A stretch of 64,000 nucleotides of DNA from Membranipora membranacea. Lineage: Eukaryota > Bryozoa > Gymnolaemata > Cheilostomatida > Membraniporidae. How positions within the stretch are numbered: the stretch's first letter is position 1; the number at the start of each line of letters is the position of its first letter. Positions 50,301-60,109 of this stretch are shown here, one piece after another. The DNA is taken from contig OU612066.1 of assembly GCA_914767715.1 (NCBI GenBank), forward strand, positions 5,835,001 through 5,899,000. Reading direction: 5' to 3'. The notes under the pieces are model-generated. The model saw nothing but the letters and a program-made list of their open reading frames with translations. It ran no database searches and had not been told where the DNA came from. The translations under genes were made by a program, and so were the position numbers.

Positions 50301-53300
50301 AAGAATTTGTTACAAACTAGAGATCTGTCTAAACAAAGTCTGCCGTCCTCACATGTCCACGCCCATGAGTCATTACATAACATATCTAAAAATAGAATTG
50401 CACAATAAAATTGGTGGTGAGAATAACACTATATCAACTGACTTGGTAAGTGTGGGCCTCACAGGCAAACCACAAACTGTTGAGTGTTTTTCTTTGTTGA
50501 GTCTACTCATCCCCACCTGGTGCCAGATCTTGCTCAAATTAACTCTTATGACAATAATTATCTTCTTTCTTGTGATGCAGGCATAACTACAAAAGCTGTT
50601 GCATATGGATAACGCATAGGTGCACATAGACAATGGATAGTAAATACAAATAGTATATGGGAAAATCAACGAGGCCAATTTTCCACAACTGCTCCTATTT
50701 TCCAACAGTTGAGCTTGGGTGTGGTGTCCTGAAGTTCATACATGCTTTTATCATCTCCGAGATTCATCGTGCTGTGACAGGCTAATTCGCCTTGTGTACT
50801 TTAGTGTAGCACATTCTCAACAAAAAGATCAATAATATATGTCAATAATTAGCATGATCTTAAAAAATGTTTTCATCAGATAGCTAACTTTACAGATTTT
50901 CTCACACTGAGAATATGACATAGCAATGCTGCCAGTTGTAGTTGCTGCTCTTTTCTAAGTACTTATACTATCTTGAGCGCTTGTTATCTGCCACACGGCT
51001 TATTTCTTGTCTGGTAATATAGGGCCAATACCACTCAAACATTAGTACATAACCGAAGGTCAATAATATCCTATGACAACCAAAACTACTGCCCCTTAAA
51101 TTTTGGCACTCCTAACTCTAATTTCCGTACAAGTATATGTACAAGTAAATCTGAACACAAACCTCTGCGAATGTGCAGATTGGGGTACGAGGAGAGGATA
51201 GAGGAAGGGGGAGGGGCCTAACTTACCTGGTCGAGAACCTGGCTGAATGAATGAGGTAAAGTTAAAGTTGATTGTAGGCATCGCTTTCTTATCTTTTGCT
51301 TTGATATGAAGCAGTACTCTGCTGGAATCAGGAAACAGCTTTGTGTTGACGATGTAACACGGGCTACTACTGGTCGGCATAGGCTTCAAATCTTCGTATA
51401 ACCTGTGAACGGTAATACAAACATTTCATATTCCATTGAAACCAAACAACTATTCTGCCTGCCAGGTAGTCTTGTAACTGCGCAACAGGGTGGCATTGTC
51501 TGGTATCAAGAGTGGCAACTCATAGTGCGATATGTCATGGAATATAATAACATGTGTTCCACTTAGGCCTACATGCAATGTGACGCAGAATATGAATAAT
51601 CCGTCATACGTAATATAATGAATGATTCCTGCATTCATTGTCTTGGTGATAATACTAAACACAAGCAAACTCGAGTCGGCCTTTGTCTGACAAGAAGGAT
51701 CACTCAACTCAAACCTCAACCTAGCCTATAATGACCAGCTTTTTGAGGGTTTGGGGGGTTGGTTACCTCAGTATTATCCTAGTGCTTCCTAGGGCTTCCT
51801 ACACAACCAAGAACAACACGGTCTAGACCAAACAGATCAAGGAAAACACCAGTAAGCTGGAATTTTGTGATGATGTTTTACCTTTCAGAGGTGGGGAATA
51901 CTTGGATGGTTCTATCATCACAGGACAACACATTGGGCTGGATGGCCTCCTCAATCCACAGCCAGATCTGTAAAACAGGGGAACAACATGATGAGCAAGG
52001 AGCTTACATGAAGTATTTGGCAGGCATTTACTACATAACGTCATTGAACTTCATACTACTACTACAGGGCGTCATCAAATAACGATCAACCTACCAAACC
52101 CGTGTTTCTTTTGATATTGAAAGAGTCAGTAAAAAGTAAATTTTTTTACATTTTTTCAAATGATCCTGAAATTGAGGTAACAGAATCAGACCTCTCTAGA
52201 AACCGCACTGGATATTGAGATGGACAATCAAATCCGAAAATTGAACTTTATTGTTAGGAAGATTTATTTCAGCAGGGAGTTTGGGAGTTTGTTTATATCC
52301 CAAACTCCCTGATTTCAGTGTACACAAAGTCACAAGCTTTGGAAATTGTCTCGTCATGCTGAATGAGAGCTGTAATTTGTAATGCACTGCGTAAAATATG
52401 CGCTTTTTCCCATCTTTTCAACATGGATATAACTGAGAATAATTTGATTGTACGATGAATTACCAGATCGCCTTTCAGACTCTGTATATCCCAGACACAA
52501 TCTATGTTCTCCATTTTTCTGTGATTTGTGTAGAAACTTGAGATGTAATCCTTAGATATATTCAGTCTACTCTGTCCATCAAATACAATATGATAGTAAC
52601 ACTCTGCAGCAGAGGGAGAGAGATGAGATAAGTCATAAATATATCAGGAAATTAAATCACTTTCAGGACCGAAAAAAATAACATGGAGCCATGATCTTTC
52701 GTGATCTTGCAAGAGAAGTTTTCATATATTTATGTTACCCAGAGCACCTTGTGATCCATTTTTATTATCATATGGTAATATCGGATCGCAAACTAAATTT
52801 TATGCGATAACATGTTCAAAGTCAAATGCAAACGTTGAATGATTTGGAATCAAGACACAACTTGCCACACTGGATACTTACCAGCAAATGCCTGCTTATT
52901 GGTCCCATAATCTAAACAGAAAAAATAACAGTATTTATGGATATGATTTTAACCATCTATTCTTTTGAATTAATAATTTATCCATCCACCAGAAATGTAT
53001 TGATGCATGTGATGAAACACATTAAAAACAAAGCCAAAGAGACAACTCTAGTTTATGTGTTGAGTTTTTAAGTTCAGAGAGAGAGCACATAACAACAAAG
53101 AATCCTATCATTCTGGACAGCGTTGAGTTGACGTGGCACCAGCACGGGGTTGGGCAGTGGAGGAATGCATACATTCTGCTGTCAGTCACATGATTTGTCT
53201 GTAGGAACGGAACAAATTCCTATATTGTATGGGGAACTTCAGAACAAAATGAATTGCAGCCATCATTATTATGTGAGAGATGATGATTTTCCAGTTCTAC

Positions 53301-55067
53301 CATGCCTGATCTAGGTCAGCATGGATTCACTCCTATTCGAATGTCATATATGAAATTCACATTTATATGAAAGGAGGACCATATTGCAGTTTTATTACTA
53401 CCAATAAATATTACTTTTAACAGTTACATCTTACATGTAGTATATCTAGCCGATGTGATGGCTCTGATTGGAGGGTGGGGAGAAGAAGTCCTAGCATTGG
53501 TTCTTCTTCTTCAACCCATCAATCAACACATTGGCTTACAGTATCTAACTCACCAGGTATAGGTTCATATCTTATATTTAGACGAAATCCGCTGTTCTCA
53601 ATGAAATCATCGGTGCGGAACCACAGCCTCATGTATCTGCCTGTAGAGTTAATTGATGTCATGTTATCCTGGGAGCCACAAAGCTTGTTGATGATTGGAG
53701 AAAAGAAGAATGGCCCGTCTTGGAATATCAGCCAATCATATTTACAGTCCTCTGCTTCCTCTATATCGTATCCTGAAGGAAAATCCACAATAACACGCTG
53801 GCCTCTTTCAGCTACAAAAATAGTCAAAGTAATAATTATGGAAAACAATTCAAATATGGCAAAGTCATTCTTTTGACAACAACGCAGGAAAAGGTTTGGT
53901 TCCATCGAATAATGTGAGCTTAATCTTAGTAGCTCTGCTTCTGTGACATACGTGGCAAGTTTCCACTGCAGCTTTCCTCTTCAGTCTTTTTTTATTTGAT
54001 ACTTGAATCACAGCTCCTTGATCACGACCCTTTGCAACTGACTCCACTTGGAGTTACCTCAATATATGATAATGTGTTCCACTCAATGAGAAGGGGATAC
54101 CTTACAGTATTAGGTTGCTGGTAGATTCCATTTGAGTCAGCAGATTCAAGCGTAAACGCAAGCAGATGTTTAATTGAACTACTCCTTTCAAACGGCCATG
54201 GAACCTTGACATAGCTTGGAAATAGCGTGGCGATCCATATGTGGCCCTAGGTCTGATTACCTCAACAAGTTTGTATTTTTTTCATTTCAAATAAATAAAG
54301 TAATTCCTACCTGTAATCAACTTCATACAGTTCATGTTAGGAGAGTAGGTACCAGGGTTTGTCCTGTTATGCGCTGTAAAGTGACTAGCGAACATGTGAA
54401 AGTATGTGGCTGAGAATATTTTACACTTGTATGACATATACTTTAGAGGGTCGGTAGCGTTGATATGTAGTATGCTCGGATCCTCATAGGACCTAACAGC
54501 ACCTGTAACAGAATTGGATATTTTAAGGTCTTACAGCTGTGACTTGTGTGTAGTTTAAGTGCTTAAACTCTGCCCAAGTTGTGGTAGTGGCATTCTTATA
54601 TCAACCAATTTCATTCAGGTTAGAGGTAGAACAAGTTTGTTCCCTCTGTGGTGGCGAAGGGATATTGCAAATGTTTGGCCTCGATACAAAAAATTTGCAA
54701 TATCCCTCCGCCACCACAGAGGGAACAAACTTGTTCTAGGTTAGAAGGTGGTTTATAATGGAATGTAACTGCCAGCGACCTGGGCTGAGCTACACAACTT
54801 TGACTTGTTTGTTAAGATTGTGAGGTATAGAAAAGTCTTCCGACTTACATACAGGCGTAGAGATAGAAATATAATTTGCCTTTCCAATCAATTCGAGACA
54901 TTTAAGGATTTAAAATCATTCCTGCGCAACATCTAAAATCTATACACTCTTCTTTGATCAGTTACAATGTTTAGAATTTTATAGCGATTCAAAGCCTGAA
55001 CGAAGGAATTTGACTTACCACAAAAACAAGAGATGGCGAAGATGAGGCAGGCTTGGATTGAGGTCAT
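47316..55067 (-). CDS. NETO: NETO-like membrane protein (two CUB domains, LDLa, one TM) - kainate-receptor auxiliary subunit family
   Basis: Minus-strand exons in order: 55067-55019, 54502-54311, 53811-53554, 52911-52882, 52603-52464, 51967-51882, 51402-51227, 50385-50251, 48106-47900, 47617-47316. All are GT-AG with matching phases, giving 524 residues (human NETO1 is 533). Residues 1-17 are a signal peptide (MTSIQACLIFAISCFC). CUB1 ends near 165; its DGPFFFSPIINKLCG is almost the human DGPFGFSPIIGRFCG, and C-YKC/MNC/DCKYDW/KLCG give the two disulfides. CUB2 spans about 178-300. The LDLa domain (314-352) has all six cysteines and the acidic calcium loop DGDDESDE. The TM helix is at 362-385, followed by RR. 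The 139-residue cytoplasmic tail is Ser/His-rich and ends SAST, without the PDZ ligand of vertebrate NETO1. Relatives bind kainate-type (or, in nematodes and flies, other) ionotropic glutamate receptors and set their gating and synaptic placement. Exon 4 is a 30-bp micro-exon. Domain order and size make the family call strong; which NETO paralogue is unknown. Confidence 0.92.
48210..48300. mobile_element. Foldback element with 39-bp arms
   Basis: 48210-48248 (TGCCAGGATAGCTGGTAGTA onward) pairs with 48262-48300 (GTGGTTGATAATGAAATGAT onward) as near-perfect reverse complements with four mismatches. They are separated by 13 bp. It lies in intron 8 of the NETO-like gene, about 100 bp upstream of the membrane exon. 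MITE-like; no duplication identified. Confidence 0.7.
52274..52313. repeat. Hairpin of family C (GGGAGTTTGGGA)
   Basis: AGGGAGTTTGGGA opposite TCCCAAACTCCCT, with a spacer of about 14 bases. Related GGGAGTTTG / CTCCC hairpin sequence appears at about 38950-38995 and a weaker one at 15930-15960 (ACTCCCTGC / GTACTCCCAGG). Probably the ends of a small dispersed element. It is in intron 5 of the NETO-like gene. Confidence 0.45.
54628..54737. mobile_element. MULE-like MITE, copy 2 (family B)
   Basis: AGAACAAGTTTGTTCCCTCT onward is mirrored by its reverse complement ending at 54737, with arms of about 44 bp. The arms share GTGGTGGCG, AGGGATATTGCAAA and CCCTCTG with the copy at 17619-17732. The flanks read AGGTTAGAGGT on the left and AGGTTAGAAGGT on the right, a duplication of 11-12 bp with one base inserted. 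That agrees with the 10-bp duplication of copy 1. It lies in intron 1 of the NETO-like gene. Better preserved than copy 1. Confidence 0.78.
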
Positions 55068-57364
55068 TGTCCTAGCAAATCGTTATAGATCCACTGTTGA
55101 TGTTGTTGTTCACGCTAATGTTGACTGTTGATGTCTTCTTATCTAAGTAGGTGTCTCCACAGCTCAAATCAAAGTATTGTCACATTACTTACACTGCGCT
55201 AGAGTCGGCTACAACCAAAACAAAACACTTATTGTGCATATTATCATATTATATCAAGAGCTGTATTTCACCAACAGCCAATCTAAGGGGCGTATCATTG
55301 TGAGCTTTGATCACCCCTGTAAGGGACCTTGTAGATCAAGCATGTTGTTACATCTGAGACAGCATTTCCATGTTCACTAACTGATAGGATTATCTTATAT
55401 TAGTCCGCTGTATCTTCAATCCAACCAAGGCGTAACTCTTTGGTCCAACCACCATGCACAAGTTTTTGAAAATGAATATCACTGTTCAGTGATGGTTAGC
55501 CCCGAATCCGCCCTTGAATGGAAATGTCAACTTTCAACCTCATCAACACGCTATTCTAGTTCGAGGGGCCAGGGACTCTCTGAAGGGTAGAAAAAAGGCT
55601 GAAGTAAGCTCATTTCATGATATAATTAGCTTCAATTTTTGTTTTGTCCCGCTTAAGATTGGGTTAAAAAACTATAATGATTCATAATATATAAAAGGCA
55701 TCTTATTGAGAAGTAGCGCATCTCAAAAGATTTTCTCACAAGACAATACGTAAGTTGATGAGGTAGACACCACAAAAATATGTATTGCTGTAAGCATTTC
55801 ATCCAAAAATAAATCCATACAATGCAGCTACAGGTTGGATGGTACAATCCCCCAACAATTTATAAATATATGTCTCAAATTTATCACCCGAGGAAGGTTT
55901 TATTCTACATCTCTAGTCCTCTAGTCGGGGAGGGTACTACAAAACATGTGCGTTCCAACCACGGACCTTAGCTTACTATAACATAGTCAAAGATTATAGA
56001 CTGTTGATTGTGTGTCAATGAATTCCAGAGGTAATTTGGAAACGCAATAAGAAACACTCATCGCAGCTAATGACCACGCAGCTGATTATACGAAGGTTCA
56101 TCATGCAGCATTTATTAAAACTGTATGTGACAAAAAAATGGATATATACATATATACATTTTCACATACAGTTTTAATAAATGCTGCATGATATATTATA
56201 CTTAGCACTCACCAAGCGAGCAATCTGTAAACTAATTGTGAGATTTTTTGTATACCTCTTGAAACTTAATGTTGAGATAGTGAACAATTATACTAGACTT
56301 TATTGTACCTCCAATATATGATCAAAACACAGATAGATAACACTTACCTTGTATATATATTCTCGCTGAATACAATCACATCAGAATAGGTAAGGTAGCC
56401 TCTCGGAGATATCCGCAGGAAGTAGAATTATGGGAAACTTACAAAGGCTGCCAAAAAACAGCCATGATATCATAGAAGTTAACTGGGACTGAAGTTATGC
56501 AGTCGAACTTCATCTCATTAACTAAGCTAATTTCCTATATTATTTCAAATAATCATACTTAGCCAAATACTTACTAATCAACTACATCAATGGAAGCTTA
56601 TGTCAGCGTATACTCTTGTTTACTAACAGCGTAGATTATAGAGCAAATTAGTGCTAGTCTATGTTACCCAAGAAATCAGAGATATATATATTCAAGCTTA
56701 ATCATCAGGAGGGATTGCTTTTGATGCTTATAATTTATAATTCTGTGATCAATCGCCTCGGTAAATTAGATTTGGACTGGATAGGCTTATGATACTGAAA
56801 AGTCAGTCAAACTCTACATAGAAATAATGGTGTCTAGGTTGATATCCAAATTTATTTACTTAATTTTGAATATTATTAGTTAATAGAGACTTGGGTTGTC
56901 TGCCAATACATCGCTATAAAGGTAAAATTCATTTATCAATTTCCCAAACCAATTGGTTCAGTGCTATAAATTTGATAATAACAAAATTAGCCTAATAGAT
57001 CCAGGACACAAAAGTAGAATGTTCAAAAATCCAACAAAAGCTACTTAGAGCCACCCTGGAATCTAATTTTACATCCAAATGAAATACCTTTACAAGTTGG
57101 TGACTATACCATGTTCTGTCTACAAATAATTTAACAAATATTAACAAAACAAAGTTTTGAATGCTAAGACCCCTGATAAAATGACTGATGATTATATTGT
57201 ACCAGTGAAAGCAGCATGATGGTGAAAAGAGTCAGACAAATTTCCACATGATTGCACAAATTAGGAGCAAATTGGCACACTAGTTTTGATGGATCTGTGG
57301 TACCAACGGTAAGTAATCAGACATCACTGTCATATTATGAGTTCTACCTACTATAATAGGCCTG
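55068..57364. other. Intergenic between the NETO-like and VCPKMT-like genes (both minus)
   Basis: Contains the upstream region of the NETO-like gene and the 3' end of the VCPKMT-like gene. No further exon recognised. The only clear structure is the foldback at 56100-56192. No TATA box can be assigned with confidence. Confidence 0.35.
56100..56192. mobile_element. Foldback element with perfect 31-bp arms
   Basis: 56100-56130 (ATCATGCAGCATTTATTAAA onward) is the exact reverse complement of 56162-56192. The spacer is 31 bp of (TA)-rich sequence. An exact match over 31 bases suggests a young or conserved unit. It lies about 1.0 kb upstream of the NETO-like start codon. No duplication is visible at the ends (the left flank TTC and right flank ATATT do not match). 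Confidence 0.75.
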
Positions 57365-59756
57365 TCAGGATTTGAGTGTGAACACATTGATACGAATATC
57401 ATCACTGCTGAAGGTCGGGTGCTGATCTGATGTTGAAACGCGATGTATGGAGAAATTTTTTCCAACAGTCTGAAAAAATATGAAAAATAGCTGTTCTGCA
57501 GGTACAATGAACATAACAGAATCGATATTGAATTCCAATTTCTGATTATACACAGCAATCACTCACTGCAGGCAATGGGAATTGCACCTTTGCGGAGGAT
57601 ATGGCTCTGTCAAGACAAAAGTGTTATTGTTAAACAGGTTAGTTGCCATGAATTACGTCTGATTTTTACAGTACCCAATATAACAAATTAAGGCAGCAGC
57701 AGATTCTAATGTCAAATAATATGCAAATGAAAGTAAAATACCTCAAAGAAGAGTTTTTGTAGTCTTGGTTTGTTATCGGTAGTTCTCTCCTCATGACAGC
57801 ACACAATAATAGTATCTGGAGAGGACAACTCTATAAGTGTCTGTACTAAAGGCTCAAGTGACTGAAACAGAGAATGAGGAAATTAACATGATGTCTAAAA
57901 AACCAATGACAAATGACAGCAAAAGGGGAATAACGAATAACCAATATGGTACTTTATTACCACTTTTTCTACAAGACAAACAAGGCTACACTTTGTCATG
58001 TCATGTCACATTGGACCTGGTTGTTTTGGTTTTTAAAACATCATGACATGACATGACATGACAACCATCAGCGCGTTTCTTATCTACTTTTAGTGATAGC
58101 GTACCTGTTCATAATAAATACAGTCAGCTAGCAGTATGAGATCATACTTTTTGTTGGTTTTATCTCCCCATGATAACTCTTCAGCCTTGCAGTCTCCAGC
58201 CTTCATATTTATCGCTGCCTGGTTTTGCTGTATATTATACTGCATCAGAGGCACAAAGTCAGCGAGATCTGTTACAGTAACACTGGCGCTAAAACATACA
58301 GAAATTTTATTGTATCTCCTTGATTTCAGTAAATGATTATTATGAGTTTATTTATTTACCAGTACTTCTGAGTCGCGTAAAGCGCGGGCACCCAGTGTAC
58401 GGAGCTCGGCTTCTCAAATTAATTGTATCTGTAAGTATTGGCAGCACTTACCCACAAGCAGCAGCAATAACGCCCACATATCCTGTACCAGACCCTAATT
58501 CTACAACTGAGGGCTGATTGGCTTCTGATGGTTTACAATCATTACATCTTCTGATCAGCTCAGATAATCTTTTTAACACTGAAACATAATTTGAAAGTAT
58601 TTCTCAAAAGCCAGAAAATAGAGCAGAGAACTAACTGAAGTTCCGTTGGTCAATTATCCTTACTTTCCTACCCCGACAGAAATTTAGCATAGTCACGTAT
58701 GAGTATGTCGAAACCCAGGGAAACTCTTGCATTCATTACTGCTTAGACGCTTTCATATTTGATCTAGTACGACACATTTATATATTCTCTTAATTCAAGA
58801 GAACGGAAAGAATTATTATTATGTATTATACAATCTCATACCTGTGGATGGTGAGCCAGCCTGGTCTTCTGGGATCGCAATGTTCATCATATGTTCATAA
58901 AACTTTGCTAGGACTATCGCAGCATCCCACACAACACACCCGACATCTCCAATCTCAGACTGATATATATTAACTGTTCTATCATCATCAAGATCTGAGC
59001 TCCTTGGATAGAGAGAGCCGGGATCAAAGCTTGGTGCATCGCTGCTCTCTGCCTTAAATGGGAACAACAAAACTGAGGCCAATGTAAACTTTTAAAGCCT
59101 TAGAGCGGGATGATCCGGTATGATTGTATATTCTATGATGTCTCATATTTGTGTGTTTTGGGTTTCTAACAATTAATCAGGTAGCGGAGCTCGGCAGACT
59201 CAACAGTTCAATTTAATATTTTGATCATCACGTACTGAGGCAGTCGGTAGATACTGTAAGCAATGACGAGTACCTAGGTTTGTTGTAAGTTAGTGATTGA
59301 GAGCCCAGGGGAGTTGTCATCTAGAAATTGAAGATCCAGCACTTTTACATATAAACATTATTTTAGACGAACAGACCCAAAGAATCCTCTGTAGCCCCGC
59401 CCCCTTTGCCTTTCTATGATCTGCTCAACTTCAAGCTGATTATTATCTAAGAGACTCAGGTATCCAACCAAAACATGACGGAGGCCTAGTTACGAAGTCT
59501 AAACGAGCTAAACAAAATAGGGTTCTTATAGACAGGGAGAAGAAGAATGGAGTTCATTGTTAGAGATATAGCTAGACCCGAGGGCTAGTTATTCTCTTAG
59601 ATCTACACAGATTATAACCCGCAATGGGTGTAATGTACATAATTGTGACGCCAGATTAAGTTTTGAGCCATTAATACACCAAACCTCCATATAAAATTAT
59701 GCTCTATGTGTCTGAATTTTAGTTCTTACTTTCTGTGATTTTTCTTCCATCATCAT
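57365..59756 (-). CDS. VCPKMT: VCP lysine N-methyltransferase-like protein (METTL21D/VCPKMT)
   Basis: A seven-beta-strand, SAM-dependent protein lysine methyltransferase. The human enzyme trimethylates a lysine of the AAA ATPase p97/VCP. Minus-strand exons: 59756-59730 (tentative first exon, MMMEEKSQK), 59052-58842, 58578-58452, 58288-58105, 57861-57742, 57469-57365. Phases agree, giving 257 residues (human 229). Landmarks: GDVGCVVWDAAIVLAKF (human GGVGCVVWDAAIVLSKY); SAM-binding motif I E106-LGSGTG at 106-112; VTVTDL after it (acidic ribose contact); LLADCIYYEQSLEPL with the family-defining DxxY at 177-180; then IIVCCHEERT. The C-terminus FSSDDIRINVFTLKS parallels human YRSEDIHIIYIRKKK. The first exon is inferred from an in-phase donor (AAA|GTAAG); the frame of exon 2 itself opens at a TTG only. 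It is probably cytosolic. Divergent from the UBL-VWA gene, with 353 bp between start codons. Confidence 0.9.
58045..58062 (+). repeat. Short ATGAC microsatellite
   Basis: ATGAC repeated in tandem three to four times, in intron 4 of the VCPKMT-like gene, with a related interrupted TCATG run near 57997-58007 on the other side. Confidence 0.6.
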
Positions 59757-60109
59757 GTTTCAAAAATTTAGTTTCCTTCTCTTAACAAATGATATTACTT
59801 GATAAACTATAAAAATATTGCATCATTGGTTTATCATTTATAAGTTGAACCAATCAAATCGCATCCTTAAAATAAACTCTACTTGATTGGATGCTAAAAA
59901 TAGATAAAGAAATACCGCCAATGTTTAGAGTACTAATAGCACGTGGTAGAATAAGTCAATCAGTCTTGTTCATGTGCTTGATAGAGGTATTAAAAGCTCT
60001 CACAATCCCCACTGTATCACAACGATAAGAACTTCTCCAGCATCAACTGATTGACTTCAAGAGGAAGCTAATAGAAGAAAACAACATCCAGTCAATTATA
60101 CAATCCACA
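59757..60109. promoter_or_regulatory. Presumed bidirectional promoter between VCPKMT-like and UBL-VWA genes
   Basis: Only 353 bp separate the two divergent start codons, so the region must carry both 5' untranslated regions and core promoters. A TATTAAAAG at 59988-59996 is a weak TATA-like candidate for the plus gene, about 115 bp before its ATG. Two paired blocks, CCAATCAA near 59850 and TTGATTGG near 59883, are inverted CCAAT-box-like motifs. No CpG-rich stretch is seen. Confidence 0.45.

Noticed and set aside
53475-53876. A 133-codon plus-strand frame
   Set aside because: It lies exactly opposite exon 3 of the NETO-like gene, whose minus-strand translation is a clear CUB domain. It is a shadow.
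57540-57600. An additional VCPKMT exon (AGCCATATCCTC... on the minus strand)
   Set aside because: It has an acceptor, but joining it to exon 5 gives an early stop. Splicing exon 5 straight to 57469 restores the conserved C-terminus.
58320-58517. A plus-strand frame in the VCPKMT gene
   Set aside because: It is antisense to exon 3, which carries the SAM-binding motif on the minus strand.
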